Shown here in pieces: positions 36,034 to 45,524 of a DNA stretch of 64,000 nt. This DNA comes from Stenotrophomonas ginsengisoli (GTDB lineage: Bacteria > Pseudomonadota > Gammaproteobacteria > Xanthomonadales > Xanthomonadaceae). The position numbers and the translations under genes are program-made. Position 1 is the first letter of the stretch. Every line of letters starts with the position of its first letter. The stretch is taken from NCBI RefSeq assembly GCF_001431485.1, contig NZ_LDJM01000006.1:44544-108543 (forward strand). The letters run 5' to 3'. The notes under the pieces were generated by a model, which saw nothing but the letters and a program-made list of their open reading frames with translations, ran no database searches and was not told where the DNA came from.

Positions 36034-36705
36034 ATGCCCGCGTCCGTCCCCCCGGCCGCCGATACGGCGGTTGCCCCGACTTCTTCCAAGGCCAGTCTGC
36101 CGCTGGCCGGCCATGGTGTGATTGACGACATCCAGGGGCTGCTGCTGGCAACCCTGGTCAGCTCGCTGGGCCTGGCCGTACTGGCCCACGACAACCTGCT
36201 GGTGGGCGGCATGGCCGGCCTGTCGCTGCTGCTGCATTACGCCTTTGACTGGCCGTTCTCGGTGGTGTTCGTGCTGGGCAACCTGCCGTTCTACTGGCTC
36301 TCGGTACGCCGCATGGGCTGGGAGTTCACCCTGAAGACCTTTGCCGCGGTGGCCGCCTGTGGCGCGCTGACCGACCTGTTGCCGCGCTGGATCGACATCA
36401 CCTTCAGTGGCGACAGTGCACTGATGTCGGCGGTGATCGGCGGCTGCCTGACCGGCCTTGGCATCCTGTTCTTCGTGCGCCACCGCGCCTCGCTGGGCGG
36501 GATCGGCATCCTGGCCATCTACCTGCAGCAGTCACGTGGTTGGAATGCCGGCCTGTTCCAGCTGTGCTATGACCTGGTGCTGATGGCTGTCGCCCTGCTG
36601 GTGCTGCCGGCCAGCAATGTGGCCTATTCGGTGATCGCGGCGCTGCTGATCGGCATGGTGCTGGGCTTCAACCACCGCCCGGGGCGTTACCAGGGCCGCT
36701 GCTGA
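36034..36705 (+). CDS. YitT family membrane protein
   Basis: A 223-residue inner-membrane protein with about five or six helices (LLLATLVSSLGLAVLAH, VVFVLGNLPFYWLSV, LMSAVIGGCLTGLGILFFV, LVLMAVALLVLPAS). The pattern NLLVGGMAGLSLLL and RHRASLGGIGILAIYLQ is that of the YitT/DUF161 family, whose transport role is unknown. The first 25 residues are a Pro/Ala-rich cytoplasmic leader. Its end overlaps the convergent tag gene by 38 bp. Confidence 0.82.
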   Translation: MPASVPPAADTAVAPTSSKASLPLAGHGVIDDIQGLLLATLVSSLGLAVLAHDNLLVGGMAGLSLLLHYAFDWPFSVVFVLGNLPFYWLSVRRMGWEFTLKTFAAVAACGALTDLLPRWIDITFSGDSALMSAVIGGCLTGLGILFFVRHRASLGGIGILAIYLQQSRGWNAGLFQLCYDLVLMAVALLVLPASNVAYSVIAALLIGMVLGFNHRPGRYQGRC

Positions 36706-37240
36706 AGTCCTGGGCCCAGGCCGCGCCGGCGTTGATGGTGCGTGCGTGGACCGGGCAGTCGGCGGCGTGGGCGCCCGGCAGCCAGCCGGTGCTCATCAGG
36801 AACTCGCCGGTGATCTCGCCACCGGTGAAGCGGAAGGTCTGCTTGAACAGCTTGACCCAGGCCGGCTTGTCACGCGGGTGATGGGCCGCCAGCCAGGCAT
36901 GGAAACCGCCATGGCTGTGGCGCAGGCCGGCGATCACCCCGGCATTGTGGATGGCCGCGGCGATTTTCAGCCGGTTGCGGATGATGCCCGGATCATCGAG
37001 CAGGCGCTGTACCTGGGCCGGGCCGTAGGCGGCCACGCTGTCCACATCAAATCCGTCGTAGGCGCGGCGGAAGTTGTCCTGCTTGGCCAGGATGGTCAGC
37101 CAGCTCAGCCCGGCCTGGTTGATCTCCAGTACCAGGCGCTCGAACAGCGCGCTCTCATCGTGCACCGGAAAGCCGTAGTGCAGGTCATGGTAGGGGCCGT
37201 GCAGGGGATGGCCGGGGGCAATGCGGCAGTAGCTGGACAT
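36668..37240 (-). CDS. tag: DNA-3-methyladenine glycosylase I
   Basis: Removes 3-methyladenine from alkylated DNA. The 190 residues include YHDLHYGFPVHDESALFERLVLE, the conserved Glu and aromatic pocket in NQAGLSWLTILAKQDNFRRAYDGFD, and DPGIIRNRLKIAAAIHNA. Zinc ligands are plausible at Cys5, His18 and the C-terminal HAADCPVH. The start at 37240 (MSSYCRIAPG) leaves 56 bp to the divergent yqgE. Confidence 0.9.
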   Translation of the reverse strand: MSSYCRIAPGHPLHGPYHDLHYGFPVHDESALFERLVLEINQAGLSWLTILAKQDNFRRAYDGFDVDSVAAYGPAQVQRLLDDPGIIRNRLKIAAAIHNAGVIAGLRHSHGGFHAWLAAHHPRDKPAWVKLFKQTFRFTGGEITGEFLMSTGWLPGAHAADCPVHARTINAGAAWAQDFSSGPGNAPGGG

Positions 37241-37296
37241 GGCGTTTTTGCCTTTGTGCACGGCCTGAAACGGCCACAAGGCGATAGAATGACGGA

Positions 37297-37863
37297 ATGT
37301 CCAGTTCTACGCTCGCCCTGACCAACCACCTGCTGGTGGCCGCTCCTTCCTTGCAGCAGGAGCCGTTTGCCCGTGGCGTGGCGTTGATCTGCCAGCATGA
37401 TGACCAGGGTGCGATGGGGGTGCTGGTCAACCAGCCTTCCGAGTACACCCTGGGCGATGTGTTCGAGCAGATCGGCCTGCACAGCGAGGATGCCGACCTG
37501 CAATCGGTGCCGGTGCTCAATGGCGGCCCGGTGCACACCGAGCGCGGCTTTGTGATCCATGACGATGCCCGCCACTGGAGTTCGAGCCTGACTGTGGCCG
37601 ATGGCTTGTTCCTGACCACCTCGCGCGACATCCTGCAGGCCATGGCCGAGGGGCATGGCCCGCGCAATGCCCTGGTGGCGCTGGGCTGTGCCGGCTGGGG
37701 CCCGGGCCAGCTGGAAACCGAGCTGGGTGAAAACAGCTGGCTGACCGTACCCAATGCCGAAGCGATCCTGTTCGAGCTGCCGCTGGACAAGCGCTGGCAG
37801 GGTGCTGCCGGCCTGCTCGGGTTCGACATGGCCCATCTCACCGATTACAGCGGACGGGCCTGA
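37297..37863 (+). CDS. yqgE: YqgE/AlgH family protein (DUF179)
   Basis: A 188-residue cytoplasmic protein of the YqgE/AlgH family, whose biochemical role is not settled. Typical features are TNHLLVAAPSLQQEPFARGV, GVLVNQPSEYTL, NGGPVHTERGFVIH and ALGCAGWGPGQLETEL. ruvX follows five bases later, as in E. coli. Confidence 0.92.
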   Translation: MSSSTLALTNHLLVAAPSLQQEPFARGVALICQHDDQGAMGVLVNQPSEYTLGDVFEQIGLHSEDADLQSVPVLNGGPVHTERGFVIHDDARHWSSSLTVADGLFLTTSRDILQAMAEGHGPRNALVALGCAGWGPGQLETELGENSWLTVPNAEAILFELPLDKRWQGAAGLLGFDMAHLTDYSGRA

Positions 37864-37868
37864 ATCCC

Positions 37869-38327
37869 ATGGGTCCCATTCCTGCCGACGCTACGGTACT
37901 GGGTTTTGACGTGGGCTCGCGCCGGATCGGTGTGGCCATCGGTTCGGCCTTTGCCGTGGCCGCCCGCGCCATCGCGGTGGTCGAGATCCCCGCCGGCGGC
38001 ATTGACTGGGCGGCGATGGACCGGCTGATCAAGGAATGGCGCCCGCAGGGTCTGGTGGTCGGTGACCCGTTGACCTTGGAAGGCGAGGACCAGCCCAACC
38101 GCAAGCGTGCCCATGCCTTTGCCCGCCAGCTGCTGAGCCGTTATGCGGTGCCGGTGGTGCTGGTGGACGAACGTTCTTCTTCGGTCGAGGCGGCGCGCCG
38201 TTTCGCGCAGCAGCGTGCCAGCGGGCACAAGCGCAAGCGCGATGCGGCCAACCTCGACGCCGTTGCCGCGGCGGTGATCATCGAGCGCTGGCTCGATTCC
38301 CCGGGCGACGCCATTCCGGTTTCCTAG
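37869..38327 (+). CDS. ruvX: Putative pre-16S rRNA nuclease YqgF/RuvX
   Basis: RNase-H-fold nuclease acting on the 5' end of pre-16S rRNA. The 152 residues have the metal Asp in LGFDVGSRRIGVAIG, a second acidic strand VLVDERSSSVEA and the third in DAANLDAVAAAVIIERW. It sits between yqgE and pyrB. Confidence 0.92.
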   Translation: MGPIPADATVLGFDVGSRRIGVAIGSAFAVAARAIAVVEIPAGGIDWAAMDRLIKEWRPQGLVVGDPLTLEGEDQPNRKRAHAFARQLLSRYAVPVVLVDERSSSVEAARRFAQQRASGHKRKRDAANLDAVAAAVIIERWLDSPGDAIPVS

Positions 38328-38344
38328 ACTCCCCCCTCTACAAC

Positions 38345-39295
38345 ATGACTGCCCAGCAATTGGATTCGACCGGCCGCCTGCGTCACCTTCTCACTCTGGA
38401 GGGGATGCCCCGTCCCGTCCTTGAAGGTTTGCTGGATCAGGCCCAGGCCTGCCATGACAGCGCCATCGGCCGTACCACTGACCGCCGCGAGGTCCTGGCC
38501 GGGACAGCGGTGTGCACGCTGTTCTTCGAGCCGTCCACCCGCACCCGTTCCTCCTTCACCCTGGCCGCGCAGCGTCTGGGCGCCGATGTGATGAGCTTTG
38601 ATGCCTCCACCTCCTCGGCCAAGAAGGGCGAGACCGATACCGACACCCTGCGCAACCTGGAGGCGATGGGCGTGCGCGGTTTTGTCATCCGCCACCCCGA
38701 TGACGGGGCGGTGGCCCGCCTGGCCGCCACGGTGAAGCCGGAAACCTGCCTGCTCAATGCCGGTGACGGCCGCTCCGGCCACCCGACCCAGGGCCTGCTG
38801 GACATGCTGACCATCCGCCAGGCCAAGGGCACGGATTTTTCTGCGCTGAAGGTGATGATCGTCGGTGACGTCAAGCATTCGCGGGTGGCGCGTACCGACC
38901 TGCATGCCCTGCGTACCCTGGGCGCCGGCGAGATCCGCGTCTGTGGCCCGGCCAACCTGCTGCCGGACGATGACACACTGGCCGGTTGCACCGTCGGCGA
39001 TGATCTGGACGCGATGATCGAGGGCGTGGATGTGCTGATGATGTTGCGCCTGCAGCACGAGCGCATGAGCGAAGGCCTGGTGCCCTCGCTGGAGGCCTAC
39101 CACGCACGCTGGGGCTTGAATGCCGAACGCCTGCGTCGCGCCGCACCCGATGCGATCGTGATGCATCCGGGCCCGATCAACCGCGGCGTGGAGGTCACCG
39201 ATGAAGTGGCCGACGGCCCGCAGTCGTGGATCCTGCGTCAGGTGGCCAACGGTGTGGCCGTGCGCATGGCCGCGCTGCAGGCCGTGCTGGGCTGA
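38345..39295 (+). CDS. pyrB: Aspartate carbamoyltransferase catalytic subunit
   Basis: Commits carbamoyl phosphate and aspartate to pyrimidine synthesis. The 316 residues contain the carbamoyl-phosphate motif FFEPSTRTRSSF, the loop SSAKKGETDTDTL and MHPGPINRGVE. No pyrI or inactive pyrC homologue adjoins it within the window. Confidence 0.94.
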   Translation: MTAQQLDSTGRLRHLLTLEGMPRPVLEGLLDQAQACHDSAIGRTTDRREVLAGTAVCTLFFEPSTRTRSSFTLAAQRLGADVMSFDASTSSAKKGETDTDTLRNLEAMGVRGFVIRHPDDGAVARLAATVKPETCLLNAGDGRSGHPTQGLLDMLTIRQAKGTDFSALKVMIVGDVKHSRVARTDLHALRTLGAGEIRVCGPANLLPDDDTLAGCTVGDDLDAMIEGVDVLMMLRLQHERMSEGLVPSLEAYHARWGLNAERLRRAAPDAIVMHPGPINRGVEVTDEVADGPQSWILRQVANGVAVRMAALQAVLG

Positions 39296-39315
39296 GCCTG
39301 GCCGGCGTCAGACAG

Positions 39316-39343
39316 AAAAAAGGCGCCTTGTGGCGCCTTTTTT
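39316..39343. terminator. Bidirectional terminator
   Basis: AAAAAAGGCGCC, loop TTGT, GGCGCCTTTTTT. It ends pyrB and the long convergent minus-strand operon. Confidence 0.9.
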
Positions 39344-39347
39344 CGTT

Positions 39348-39614
39348 TCAGCCCTGGCGGGAGTTGAAGGCGTCCAGCAGGGCCAATTGCTCCAGCGCCT
39401 CGGGATGGCCATCGGCGGCGGCGGCCTGCACCTGGGCCAGGTCCGGGTGGGCTACCACCAGCACCAGGCATTCGCAGTGCGGGCAGCTGTATTCGCTCTG
39501 CTCGCGGTGCGGCTCCAGTTCCATCTGCACGCTGAAGCCTTCCCACTCGCAGGCCGGGCAGATGTGGCGGGCATCGCGCCAGGCGCTGAAATAGTTGTCG
39601 ACGGTATGGGTCAT
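39348..39614 (-). CDS. CPXCG-motif cysteine-rich zinc-ribbon protein
   Basis: An 88-residue protein with two cysteine pairs, CPACEWEG and CPHCECLV, that should bind one zinc ion. The family is of unknown function. It starts with MTHTVDNYFSAWRDA and lies four bases downstream of mgtE, last in the minus-strand run. Confidence 0.82.
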   Translation of the reverse strand: MTHTVDNYFSAWRDARHICPACEWEGFSVQMELEPHREQSEYSCPHCECLVLVVAHPDLAQVQAAAADGHPEALEQLALLDAFNSRQG

Positions 39615-39618
39615 GGCA

Positions 39619-40980
39619 TCAGTGCAGCAGGATCGCGGTGGCCAGGCCGAGGAAGGAGAAGAAGCCGATCACGTCGGTCACCGCGGTGACCACCACGGTG
39701 CCGGCCACGGCCGGGTCGACATTCATGCGTTTGAGCAGCAGCGGCAGCAAGACGCCGGCCAGGGCGGCGGCGCAGAAGTTGATGATCAGGGCCAGGGCGA
39801 TCACCAGCATCAGCAGGGCACTGCCGAACCAGGCCCAGGCGATCAGGCCGACGATGCCGCCGATCAGCACGCCGTTGATCAGGGCCACCCGGATTTCCTT
39901 CCACAGCAGGATGCGCGCATTGCTCGGGCCCACCTGGCCCAGGGCCAGGCCGCGCACCATCAGGGTCAACACCTGGACGGCGGCATTGCCACCGATGCCG
40001 GCCACGATCGGCATCAGGATGGCCAGGGCCACCACCTTTTCCAGGGTGAGTTCGTATTGGCCGATCACCGTGGCGGCGAGGAAGGCGGTGGCCAGGTTGA
40101 TGCCCAGCCAGACGATGCGGCCGCGTACCGCGCGCTTGATCGGCGAGAACAGGTCTTCCTCTTCGTCCAGACCGGCCGCGCCCAGCGCCTGGTGCTCGGC
40201 CTGGCTGCGGATGATGTCCACCACGTCATCGATGGTGATGCGGCCGAGCAGGATGTTGTTCTCGTCCACCACCGGCGCGGAGACCCAGTCATGGTCGGAG
40301 AACTGGCGGGCCACTTCCTCGGCACTTTCATTCACGTCGATGGCCGGCTGCTCGTCATCGATCAGGCGGTTGATCGCGGTGGTGTCCTCATGGGTCACCA
40401 GCGAGGCCAGCGAGACCCGGCCCAGGTATTGGTGGCGCCGGCTGACCACGAACAGGTGGTCGGTATGGTCGGGCAGTTCGCCGCGCAGGCGCAGGTAGCG
40501 CAGCACCACATCGACATTGACGTCGGCGCGCACGGTGACCACGTCCGGGTTCATCAGGCGGCCGGCGGTGTCCTCGGCATAGGACAGCACCTGCTCCAGC
40601 CGTTCCCGGTTCTCGCGGTCCATCGACTTGAGTACTTCATCGATGACCGTGTCGGGCAGGTCCTCGACCAGGTCGGCCAGGTCATCGATGTCCAGGTCTT
40701 CGACCGCGGCGATGATTTCGTCCGGGTCCATCTCGGCCAGCAGGCTTTCGCGCACTTCCTCGCCGACGTGCAGCAGCACCTCGCCGTCGTCCTCGGCATC
40801 GACCAGGCCCCAGACCACCTCGCGTTTGCCCGGTGGCAGGGATTCAAGCAGATTGCCGATCTCGGCCGGCGCCAGGGTATTGATCAGCCGTCGTACCGGG
40901 CCAAGCCGGCCGCTGTCCAGTGCATCGGAGAGCAGCCGCAGCTGGCGTGCGGTCTTGTCGTGGCGTACAGCTTCGGCCAT
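39619..40980 (-). CDS. mgtE: Magnesium transporter MgtE
   Basis: Dimeric Mg2+ channel of the inner membrane. The 453 residues show an acidic N domain (about 30-130), tandem CBS domains (about 135-260) with RLMNPDVVTVRAD and GRITIDDVVDII, a connecting helix, and five membrane helices with the selectivity segment PIVAGIGGNAAVQ. It follows ptsI in the minus-strand PTS cluster. I found no M-box in its 112-bp leader. Confidence 0.93.
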   Translation of the reverse strand: MAEAVRHDKTARQLRLLSDALDSGRLGPVRRLINTLAPAEIGNLLESLPPGKREVVWGLVDAEDDGEVLLHVGEEVRESLLAEMDPDEIIAAVEDLDIDDLADLVEDLPDTVIDEVLKSMDRENRERLEQVLSYAEDTAGRLMNPDVVTVRADVNVDVVLRYLRLRGELPDHTDHLFVVSRRHQYLGRVSLASLVTHEDTTAINRLIDDEQPAIDVNESAEEVARQFSDHDWVSAPVVDENNILLGRITIDDVVDIIRSQAEHQALGAAGLDEEEDLFSPIKRAVRGRIVWLGINLATAFLAATVIGQYELTLEKVVALAILMPIVAGIGGNAAVQVLTLMVRGLALGQVGPSNARILLWKEIRVALINGVLIGGIVGLIAWAWFGSALLMLVIALALIINFCAAALAGVLLPLLLKRMNVDPAVAGTVVVTAVTDVIGFFSFLGLATAILLH

Positions 40981-41092
40981 GCGCGGTTCCCGGAGTGGAT
41001 CGTGGGCCGACAGGGATGAAGCTGCGGCATCGGAACAGGACTGTTGTGGCGGGCATTATCCCTCGCGGGGTCTGGGCTGCCCAGCCCTTGGT

Positions 41093-42820
41093 TCAACGTC
41101 CCGGCGTGATATGGGTGGCAATCCAGCGTTCGATGGCACGGCGGTCACGCGCGCGCAACAAGGCAGGACGTGCCGCGGACAGCTGTTCCAGGTCGCTGTT
41201 GCGGATGGCCTGGCGTACTTCCAGCAGGCTGGAGGGATGCAGGCTCAGCTCGCGCAGGCCCAAAGCCAGCAGCAGCGGCACCAGGCGCGCATCGCCGGCA
41301 ATCTCGCCGCACACACAGACCGGTACCTGCGCCGCGCTGGCGCTGTCCAGCAGCTGGGCCAGCAACTGCAGCAGGGACGGATGCAAGGGGTTGTAGTAGC
41401 CGGCCACGGCGGGGTTGTTGCGATCAGCGGCCAGCAGGTACTGGACCAGGTCATTGGTGCCGACGGAAAGGAAATCGACCAGGTCGATGAAGCCGTGCAC
41501 GGCCAGTGCGGCCGCGGGCACTTCGATCATCGCGCCCAGGGCGACCTGCTCGGAAACCGCATGGCCACTGTCGCGCAGCTGGCGTTGGATCAGGCGCAGC
41601 CGGCGGCGTACCGCCAGCACTTCCTCACGGCCGCTGACCATGGGCAGCAGGATGCGCACCGGGCCATAACCGGAGGCGCGCAGGATCGCCCGCAGCTGGG
41701 TGTCGAACACCGCCGGGTTGGCCATGGACAGGCGGATGCCGCGCAGGCCCAGGGCCGGGTTGTCCTCATGGCTGGGGGCCAGCCCGGCGCGGTCGGCCTT
41801 GTCCGCGCCCAGGTCGATGGTGCGGAAGGTGGCCGGGCGTCCGGCCATGGCCAGCACGGCATCGCGGTAATGCTCGAACTGGGTCTGTTCGTCAGGCAGG
41901 TGACGGCCCTGCAGGAACAGAAATTCGGTGCGGTACAGGCCCAGGCCGGCCGCTCCCAGACGGTGGACCTGGGCAAAGTCCTCGCTGCTTTCGGCATTGA
42001 GCAGCAGCCGGATGTCGGTGCCGTCCAGGGTGCGGCTGGGCTTGCTGCGCAGGCGTTGCAGCTCGCGCCGTTCGCGGGCCAGTTCGCGCACGCGCAGGCG
42101 GTACTGCTGCAGTTGCCCGGCATCCGGGTCAGGGGTGATCTGGCCGCTCTCGCCGTCGATGATCAGCAGCTGGCCGCTGTGCAGTTTCTGCAGCGCGTTG
42201 CTGGCTCCGACCACCAGGGGCAAATGCAGCGAACGGGCCAGGATTGCACTGTGCGAGAGCAGGCTGCCGCCGGTGGTGACCACGCCGACCACGCCGCTGG
42301 CCGGCAGTTGCACCAGCTCGGCCGGGGCAATCGATTCACACACCAGGATTTCGCCGGCGACCCCGGCACTGTGGCGTTGCTGGGGGTTGAGCAGCTGCAG
42401 CAGACGGCCGATGACATGGTCCAGGTCATCCAGGCGGCTGCGCAGGTAGTCATCCTCCATCTGCTCGAACAGGCTGGCCAGACGCTGGCGTTGCACGCCC
42501 AGGGCGCAACTGGCGCTGTAACGCTGGCTGCGGATCAGTTCATCCAGTGCGGCCAGCAGTTCCGGGTCGTCCAGCAGCAGGGTGTGCAGGTCGAGGAATT
42601 CGCCGATCTCGGCCGGCATCGCGCCCTGCAGGCGCTGGCGCAGCGAGGCCATTTCCTGGCGTGCGCTGTCCACCGCCTGGTGCAGGCGGCTGACTTCTTC
42701 TTCAACCCGGTTGGCGGCAATCCGCTCACGGCCGACGCTGGGCAGCAACGGCTGGCGCACCCGGGCCCGGCCCAGGGCGGCACCACGCGAAGCTCCCAGG
42801 CCAGCCAGGCGGCTGGCCAT
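41093..42820 (-). CDS. ptsI: Phosphoenolpyruvate-protein phosphotransferase (EI)
   Basis: Passes phosphate from PEP to HPr. The 575 residues have the N-terminal HPr-binding domain, the phosphohistidine loop GGSLLSHSAILAR (canonical forms read GGxTSHxAI), the PEP-binding YRTEFLFLQ, SVGTNDLVQYLLAADR and the C-terminal CVCGEIAGD with the active Cys. With no sugar permease nearby, its job is probably regulatory through HPr and EIIA-Man. Confidence 0.93.
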   Translation of the reverse strand: MASRLAGLGASRGAALGRARVRQPLLPSVGRERIAANRVEEEVSRLHQAVDSARQEMASLRQRLQGAMPAEIGEFLDLHTLLLDDPELLAALDELIRSQRYSASCALGVQRQRLASLFEQMEDDYLRSRLDDLDHVIGRLLQLLNPQQRHSAGVAGEILVCESIAPAELVQLPASGVVGVVTTGGSLLSHSAILARSLHLPLVVGASNALQKLHSGQLLIIDGESGQITPDPDAGQLQQYRLRVRELARERRELQRLRSKPSRTLDGTDIRLLLNAESSEDFAQVHRLGAAGLGLYRTEFLFLQGRHLPDEQTQFEHYRDAVLAMAGRPATFRTIDLGADKADRAGLAPSHEDNPALGLRGIRLSMANPAVFDTQLRAILRASGYGPVRILLPMVSGREEVLAVRRRLRLIQRQLRDSGHAVSEQVALGAMIEVPAAALAVHGFIDLVDFLSVGTNDLVQYLLAADRNNPAVAGYYNPLHPSLLQLLAQLLDSASAAQVPVCVCGEIAGDARLVPLLLALGLRELSLHPSSLLEVRQAIRNSDLEQLSAARPALLRARDRRAIERWIATHITPGR

Positions 42821-42872
42821 CAGTCAGGGGCCCGGTGGCCGTTGCAGCCGGTCGGCTCGGTGCGCATCGGCG

Positions 42873-43142
42873 TCATTGCGCTTCGTCGAAGTTGCGCTCG
42901 AACAGCTCGGTCACCGCGGCCAGGGCCTGGGCTTCGTCGCTGCCCTCCACGCGCACCGTCACCGGGGTGCCCTGGCCGGCAGCCAGCAGCATCACGCCCA
43001 TGATGCTCTTGGCATTGACCTCGCGGCCCTTGGCCACCAGGGTGGCATTGGCGGCGAAGCCGGAGAGGGTCTGTACCAGCTTGGCGGTAGCGCGGGCATG
43101 CAGGCCCAGCTTGTTGGATACGATCAGCTCACGCTCAAGCAT
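42873..43142 (-). CDS. ptsH: HPr phosphocarrier protein
   Basis: An 89-residue carrier. The phosphorylated His is in NKLGLHARATAKLV and the regulatory Ser in NAKSIMGVMLLAAG, the target of HPr kinase encoded at 44480. The start at 43142 (MLERELIVSN) overlaps the EIIA gene by eight bases. Confidence 0.94.
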   Translation of the reverse strand: MLERELIVSNKLGLHARATAKLVQTLSGFAANATLVAKGREVNAKSIMGVMLLAAGQGTPVTVRVEGSDEAQALAAVTELFERNFDEAQ

Positions 43143-43533
43143 TGTCGACAATGGCTCCATGTTCAGGGGCGCTGGCGGCGATCATGGTCAGTCCATCCAG
43201 CGCAAGATCGGGGTAATTCATCACGCGCACCAGCATCGGCAGGTTCAAGCCTGAAACCCTGCGGCAGTGCCGGTGAAGCGCATGCAAATCCGATGCCAGG
43301 TTGCTGGGAGATGCCCCGTACAGGTCAGTCAGCAGCAACACGCCGGCTCCGGTATCCAGATCCTGCAGGGTGTGCAGGGCGGTTGGCAGCAACCGGGCCG
43401 GATCGGCGTCGTAACCCACTTCCAGACATTGGCATTGCAGGGGCAGTGGCGAAGGGCCAAGCAGGTGGCCGACAACCTCCAGCAGTGCATTGCCAAGGCC
43501 GGGATGGGTCACCAGCAGGATTCCACAACGCAT
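43135..43533 (-). CDS. PTS EIIA of the mannose family
   Basis: A 132-residue mannose-type EIIA domain. It begins MRCGILLVTHPGLGNALLE with the phosphorylatable His, and contains LLLTDLYGASPSNLA. No EIIB, EIIC or EIID follows. In Xanthomonadaceae and many proteobacteria such orphan EIIA proteins act as regulators. I chose ATG 43533. Confidence 0.88.
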   Translation of the reverse strand: MRCGILLVTHPGLGNALLEVVGHLLGPSPLPLQCQCLEVGYDADPARLLPTALHTLQDLDTGAGVLLLTDLYGASPSNLASDLHALHRHCRRVSGLNLPMLVRVMNYPDLALDGLTMIAASAPEHGAIVDNA

Positions 43534-43610
43534 GCTTGCGACCATATCAGGTCAACGGGATCAACGGGGGGATAAAACCATGATCGGATGACGGTTTTTT
43601 CACAGCCGGC

Positions 43611-44483
43611 CTACTGCTGTTCACGATGGAAGGTGGCCACGTCACTCCAGCCCTGCTCGCGGGCATGCCGGGCCATGCGTTCGGCCATGTAGACCGAGCG
43701 GTGCTTGCCGCCGGTGCAGCCGAAGGCAATGGTCACGTAGCTGCGGGTTTCATGGCGCAGGCGGGGCAGCCAGGTGTCCAGCAGGGCGATGATCTGCTCG
43801 CTGTACAGGGCCACGTCCGGCTGCTGCTCCAGATACTCACGCACCGGCGCATCACGGCCGGTCATCACCCGCAGGTCCGGGTTCCAGTGCGGGTTGGGCA
43901 GGACCCGGGCGTCGAAGACAAAATCCGCTTCGGTGGGCACGCCGCGCTTGTAGGCAAACGACTCAAACAGCAACGAGACCTTGCCGTGGGTGGCCAGGGC
44001 GAATTCGGTGATCACCTTGCGCCGCAGCTGGTGCACGTTCATGCCGGTGGTGTCGATCACCGCATCGGCCTGGGCGCGCAGCGGAGCGCTGATCTGGCGT
44101 TCGTGCTCGATCGCTTCAGGCAGGGACAGGCCGAGCTGGCTCAGCGGATGGCGGCGGCGGGTATCGGCATAGCGGGCCAGCAGGGTGTCGCGATCAGCCT
44201 CGAAATACAGCAACTGGGCATCCAGTCCGTTGTCGATGGCCTGCTGGCGCCACGCCAGCAGCTGTTCGGGCGAGGTGCGGGCACGGGCATCGATGCCGAT
44301 GGCAATGCGCGCGTCGGTGTCTTCAGGTTGCCTGGCCAGCACGCTGCGCACGAAGTCCGGCAGCAGGCCGATGGGCAGGTTGTCGCTGCAGTAGTAATCC
44401 AGGTCCTCGAAGGTCTTCAGGGCAATGCTCTTGCCCGAGCCGGACAGGCCACTGACGATGATCAGGGAGACCTTGGCGCTCAT
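43611..44483 (-). CDS. rapZ: RNase adapter protein RapZ
   Basis: Nucleotide-binding protein that in E. coli senses glucosamine-6-phosphate and steers RNase E to sRNA GlmZ. The 290 residues have P-loop [18 protein letters not shown], the [11 protein letters not shown] motif and the C-terminal [21 protein letters not shown]. It overlaps hprK by four bases. Confidence 0.93.
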   Translation of the reverse strand: MSAKVSLIIVSGLSGSGKSIALKTFEDLDYYCSDNLPIGLLPDFVRSVLARQPEDTDARIAIGIDARARTSPEQLLAWRQQAIDNGLDAQLLYFEADRDTLLARYADTRRRHPLSQLGLSLPEAIEHERQISAPLRAQADAVIDTTGMNVHQLRRKVITEFALATHGKVSLLFESFAYKRGVPTEADFVFDARVLPNPHWNPDLRVMTGRDAPVREYLEQQPDVALYSEQIIALLDTWLPRLRHETRSYVTIAFGCTGGKHRSVYMAERMARHAREQGWSDVATFHREQQ

Positions 44484-45430
44484 GTGCTGCGCTGCTCCAG
44501 CAGGTTGGAGTGGCGGGCAATGAACATGGCTGCCGGGTCGATGCCCTTGGTGCGCAGGATATGCAGGCGCGTGGCCGCTTCGGTAAGCACGGCCAGGTTG
44601 CGTCCGGGCATCACCGGCAGGGTGATCAACGGTACGTCCAGGTCCAGCACATGGCGCTTGCCCGAATCACCGGTCAGGCGCTCGTAACCATGGATGTTGG
44701 GTTCGGTCATCGGCTTGGTCAGGTGGACGATCAGCCGAAGGTACTTGTTCTTCTTTACAGCGGTGTCACCGAACATGTCGCGGATGTTGAGCACGCCCAG
44801 GCCGCGCACCTCCAGCAGGTCCTGCAGCAGTTCCGGGCAGGTGCCGTCGAGCACGTCCGGGGCAATCTGGGTGAATTCCGGCGCGTCATCGGCAACCAGG
44901 CGATGGCCACGGCTGAGCAGCTCCAGGGCCAGCTCGCTCTTGCCCGAACCGGCTTCGCCGGTGATCAGCACGCCAATGGAATAGATCTCCATGAACACCC
45001 CGTGCAGGGTGATGCGCGGGGCAAGGGTGCGGGCCAGATGATAGGAAATGTGGTTGAGCAGCTCGTGGCCGCGGCGCGGCGAGACCCACAACGGGGTGGC
45101 TGATTCATCGGCCGCCGCACGCAGGTCTTCCGGGCAGGTGTGGTTCTTGGTGATCACCAGCGCCAGCGGCCGGGCCTGCATGATCTTTTCGATGGTTTCC
45201 CAGCGCAGGCGCGGGTCCAGCGAGTCCAGCCAGTCCAGCTCCTCGCTGCCCAGGATCTGCACCTTGTTGGGGTAGATCGCGTTGAGGTAGCCGGCCAGCG
45301 ACGGGCGGCGGGAGACGGTATTGCCGGCCTCCAGGTCACGCTGTCCACCGGTCTGGCCTGCCAGCCAGCGCAGGGCGAGTTTTTCCTTCTGCTGCTCGAA
45401 CAGCTCCTGTGCGGTGATGCGGGTATTCAT
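44480..45430 (-). CDS. hprK: HPr kinase/phosphorylase
   Basis: Phosphorylates and dephosphorylates the regulatory serine of HPr. The 316 residues carry Walker [22 protein letters not shown], the HPrK signature [15 protein letters not shown] and the N-terminal domain typical of the family. It is followed by rapZ, EIIA-Man and HPr, forming one regulatory circuit. Confidence 0.94.
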   Translation of the reverse strand: MNTRITAQELFEQQKEKLALRWLAGQTGGQRDLEAGNTVSRRPSLAGYLNAIYPNKVQILGSEELDWLDSLDPRLRWETIEKIMQARPLALVITKNHTCPEDLRAAADESATPLWVSPRRGHELLNHISYHLARTLAPRITLHGVFMEIYSIGVLITGEAGSGKSELALELLSRGHRLVADDAPEFTQIAPDVLDGTCPELLQDLLEVRGLGVLNIRDMFGDTAVKKNKYLRLIVHLTKPMTEPNIHGYERLTGDSGKRHVLDLDVPLITLPVMPGRNLAVLTEAATRLHILRTKGIDPAAMFIARHSNLLEQRST

Positions 45431-45453
45431 GGGGACCGTAGGGTTGGGGCGAT

Positions 45454-45514
45454 GACCGCCTGCTCAGGGCAGGCGGTCGCAAGGCGCGGTTGCCGGTGCC
45501 CGCAGGCACCGGCA
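45454..45514. other. Two tandem hairpins between hpf and hprK
   Basis: GACCGCCTGC-TCAGG-GCAGGCGGTC at 45454-45478 and TGCCGGTGCC-CGCA-GGCACCGGCA at 45491-45514. Each has a perfect 10-bp stem. In many relatives ptsN lies between hpf and the next gene; here this 94-bp gap has only these stems, which might attenuate or stabilise the mRNA. Confidence 0.7.
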
Positions 45515-45524
45515 GGTGGCGGTG

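Noticed and set aside
40981..41092. Mg2+ riboswitch before mgtE
   Set aside because: The 112-bp leader shows no M-box-like helices; mgtE follows ptsI closely.
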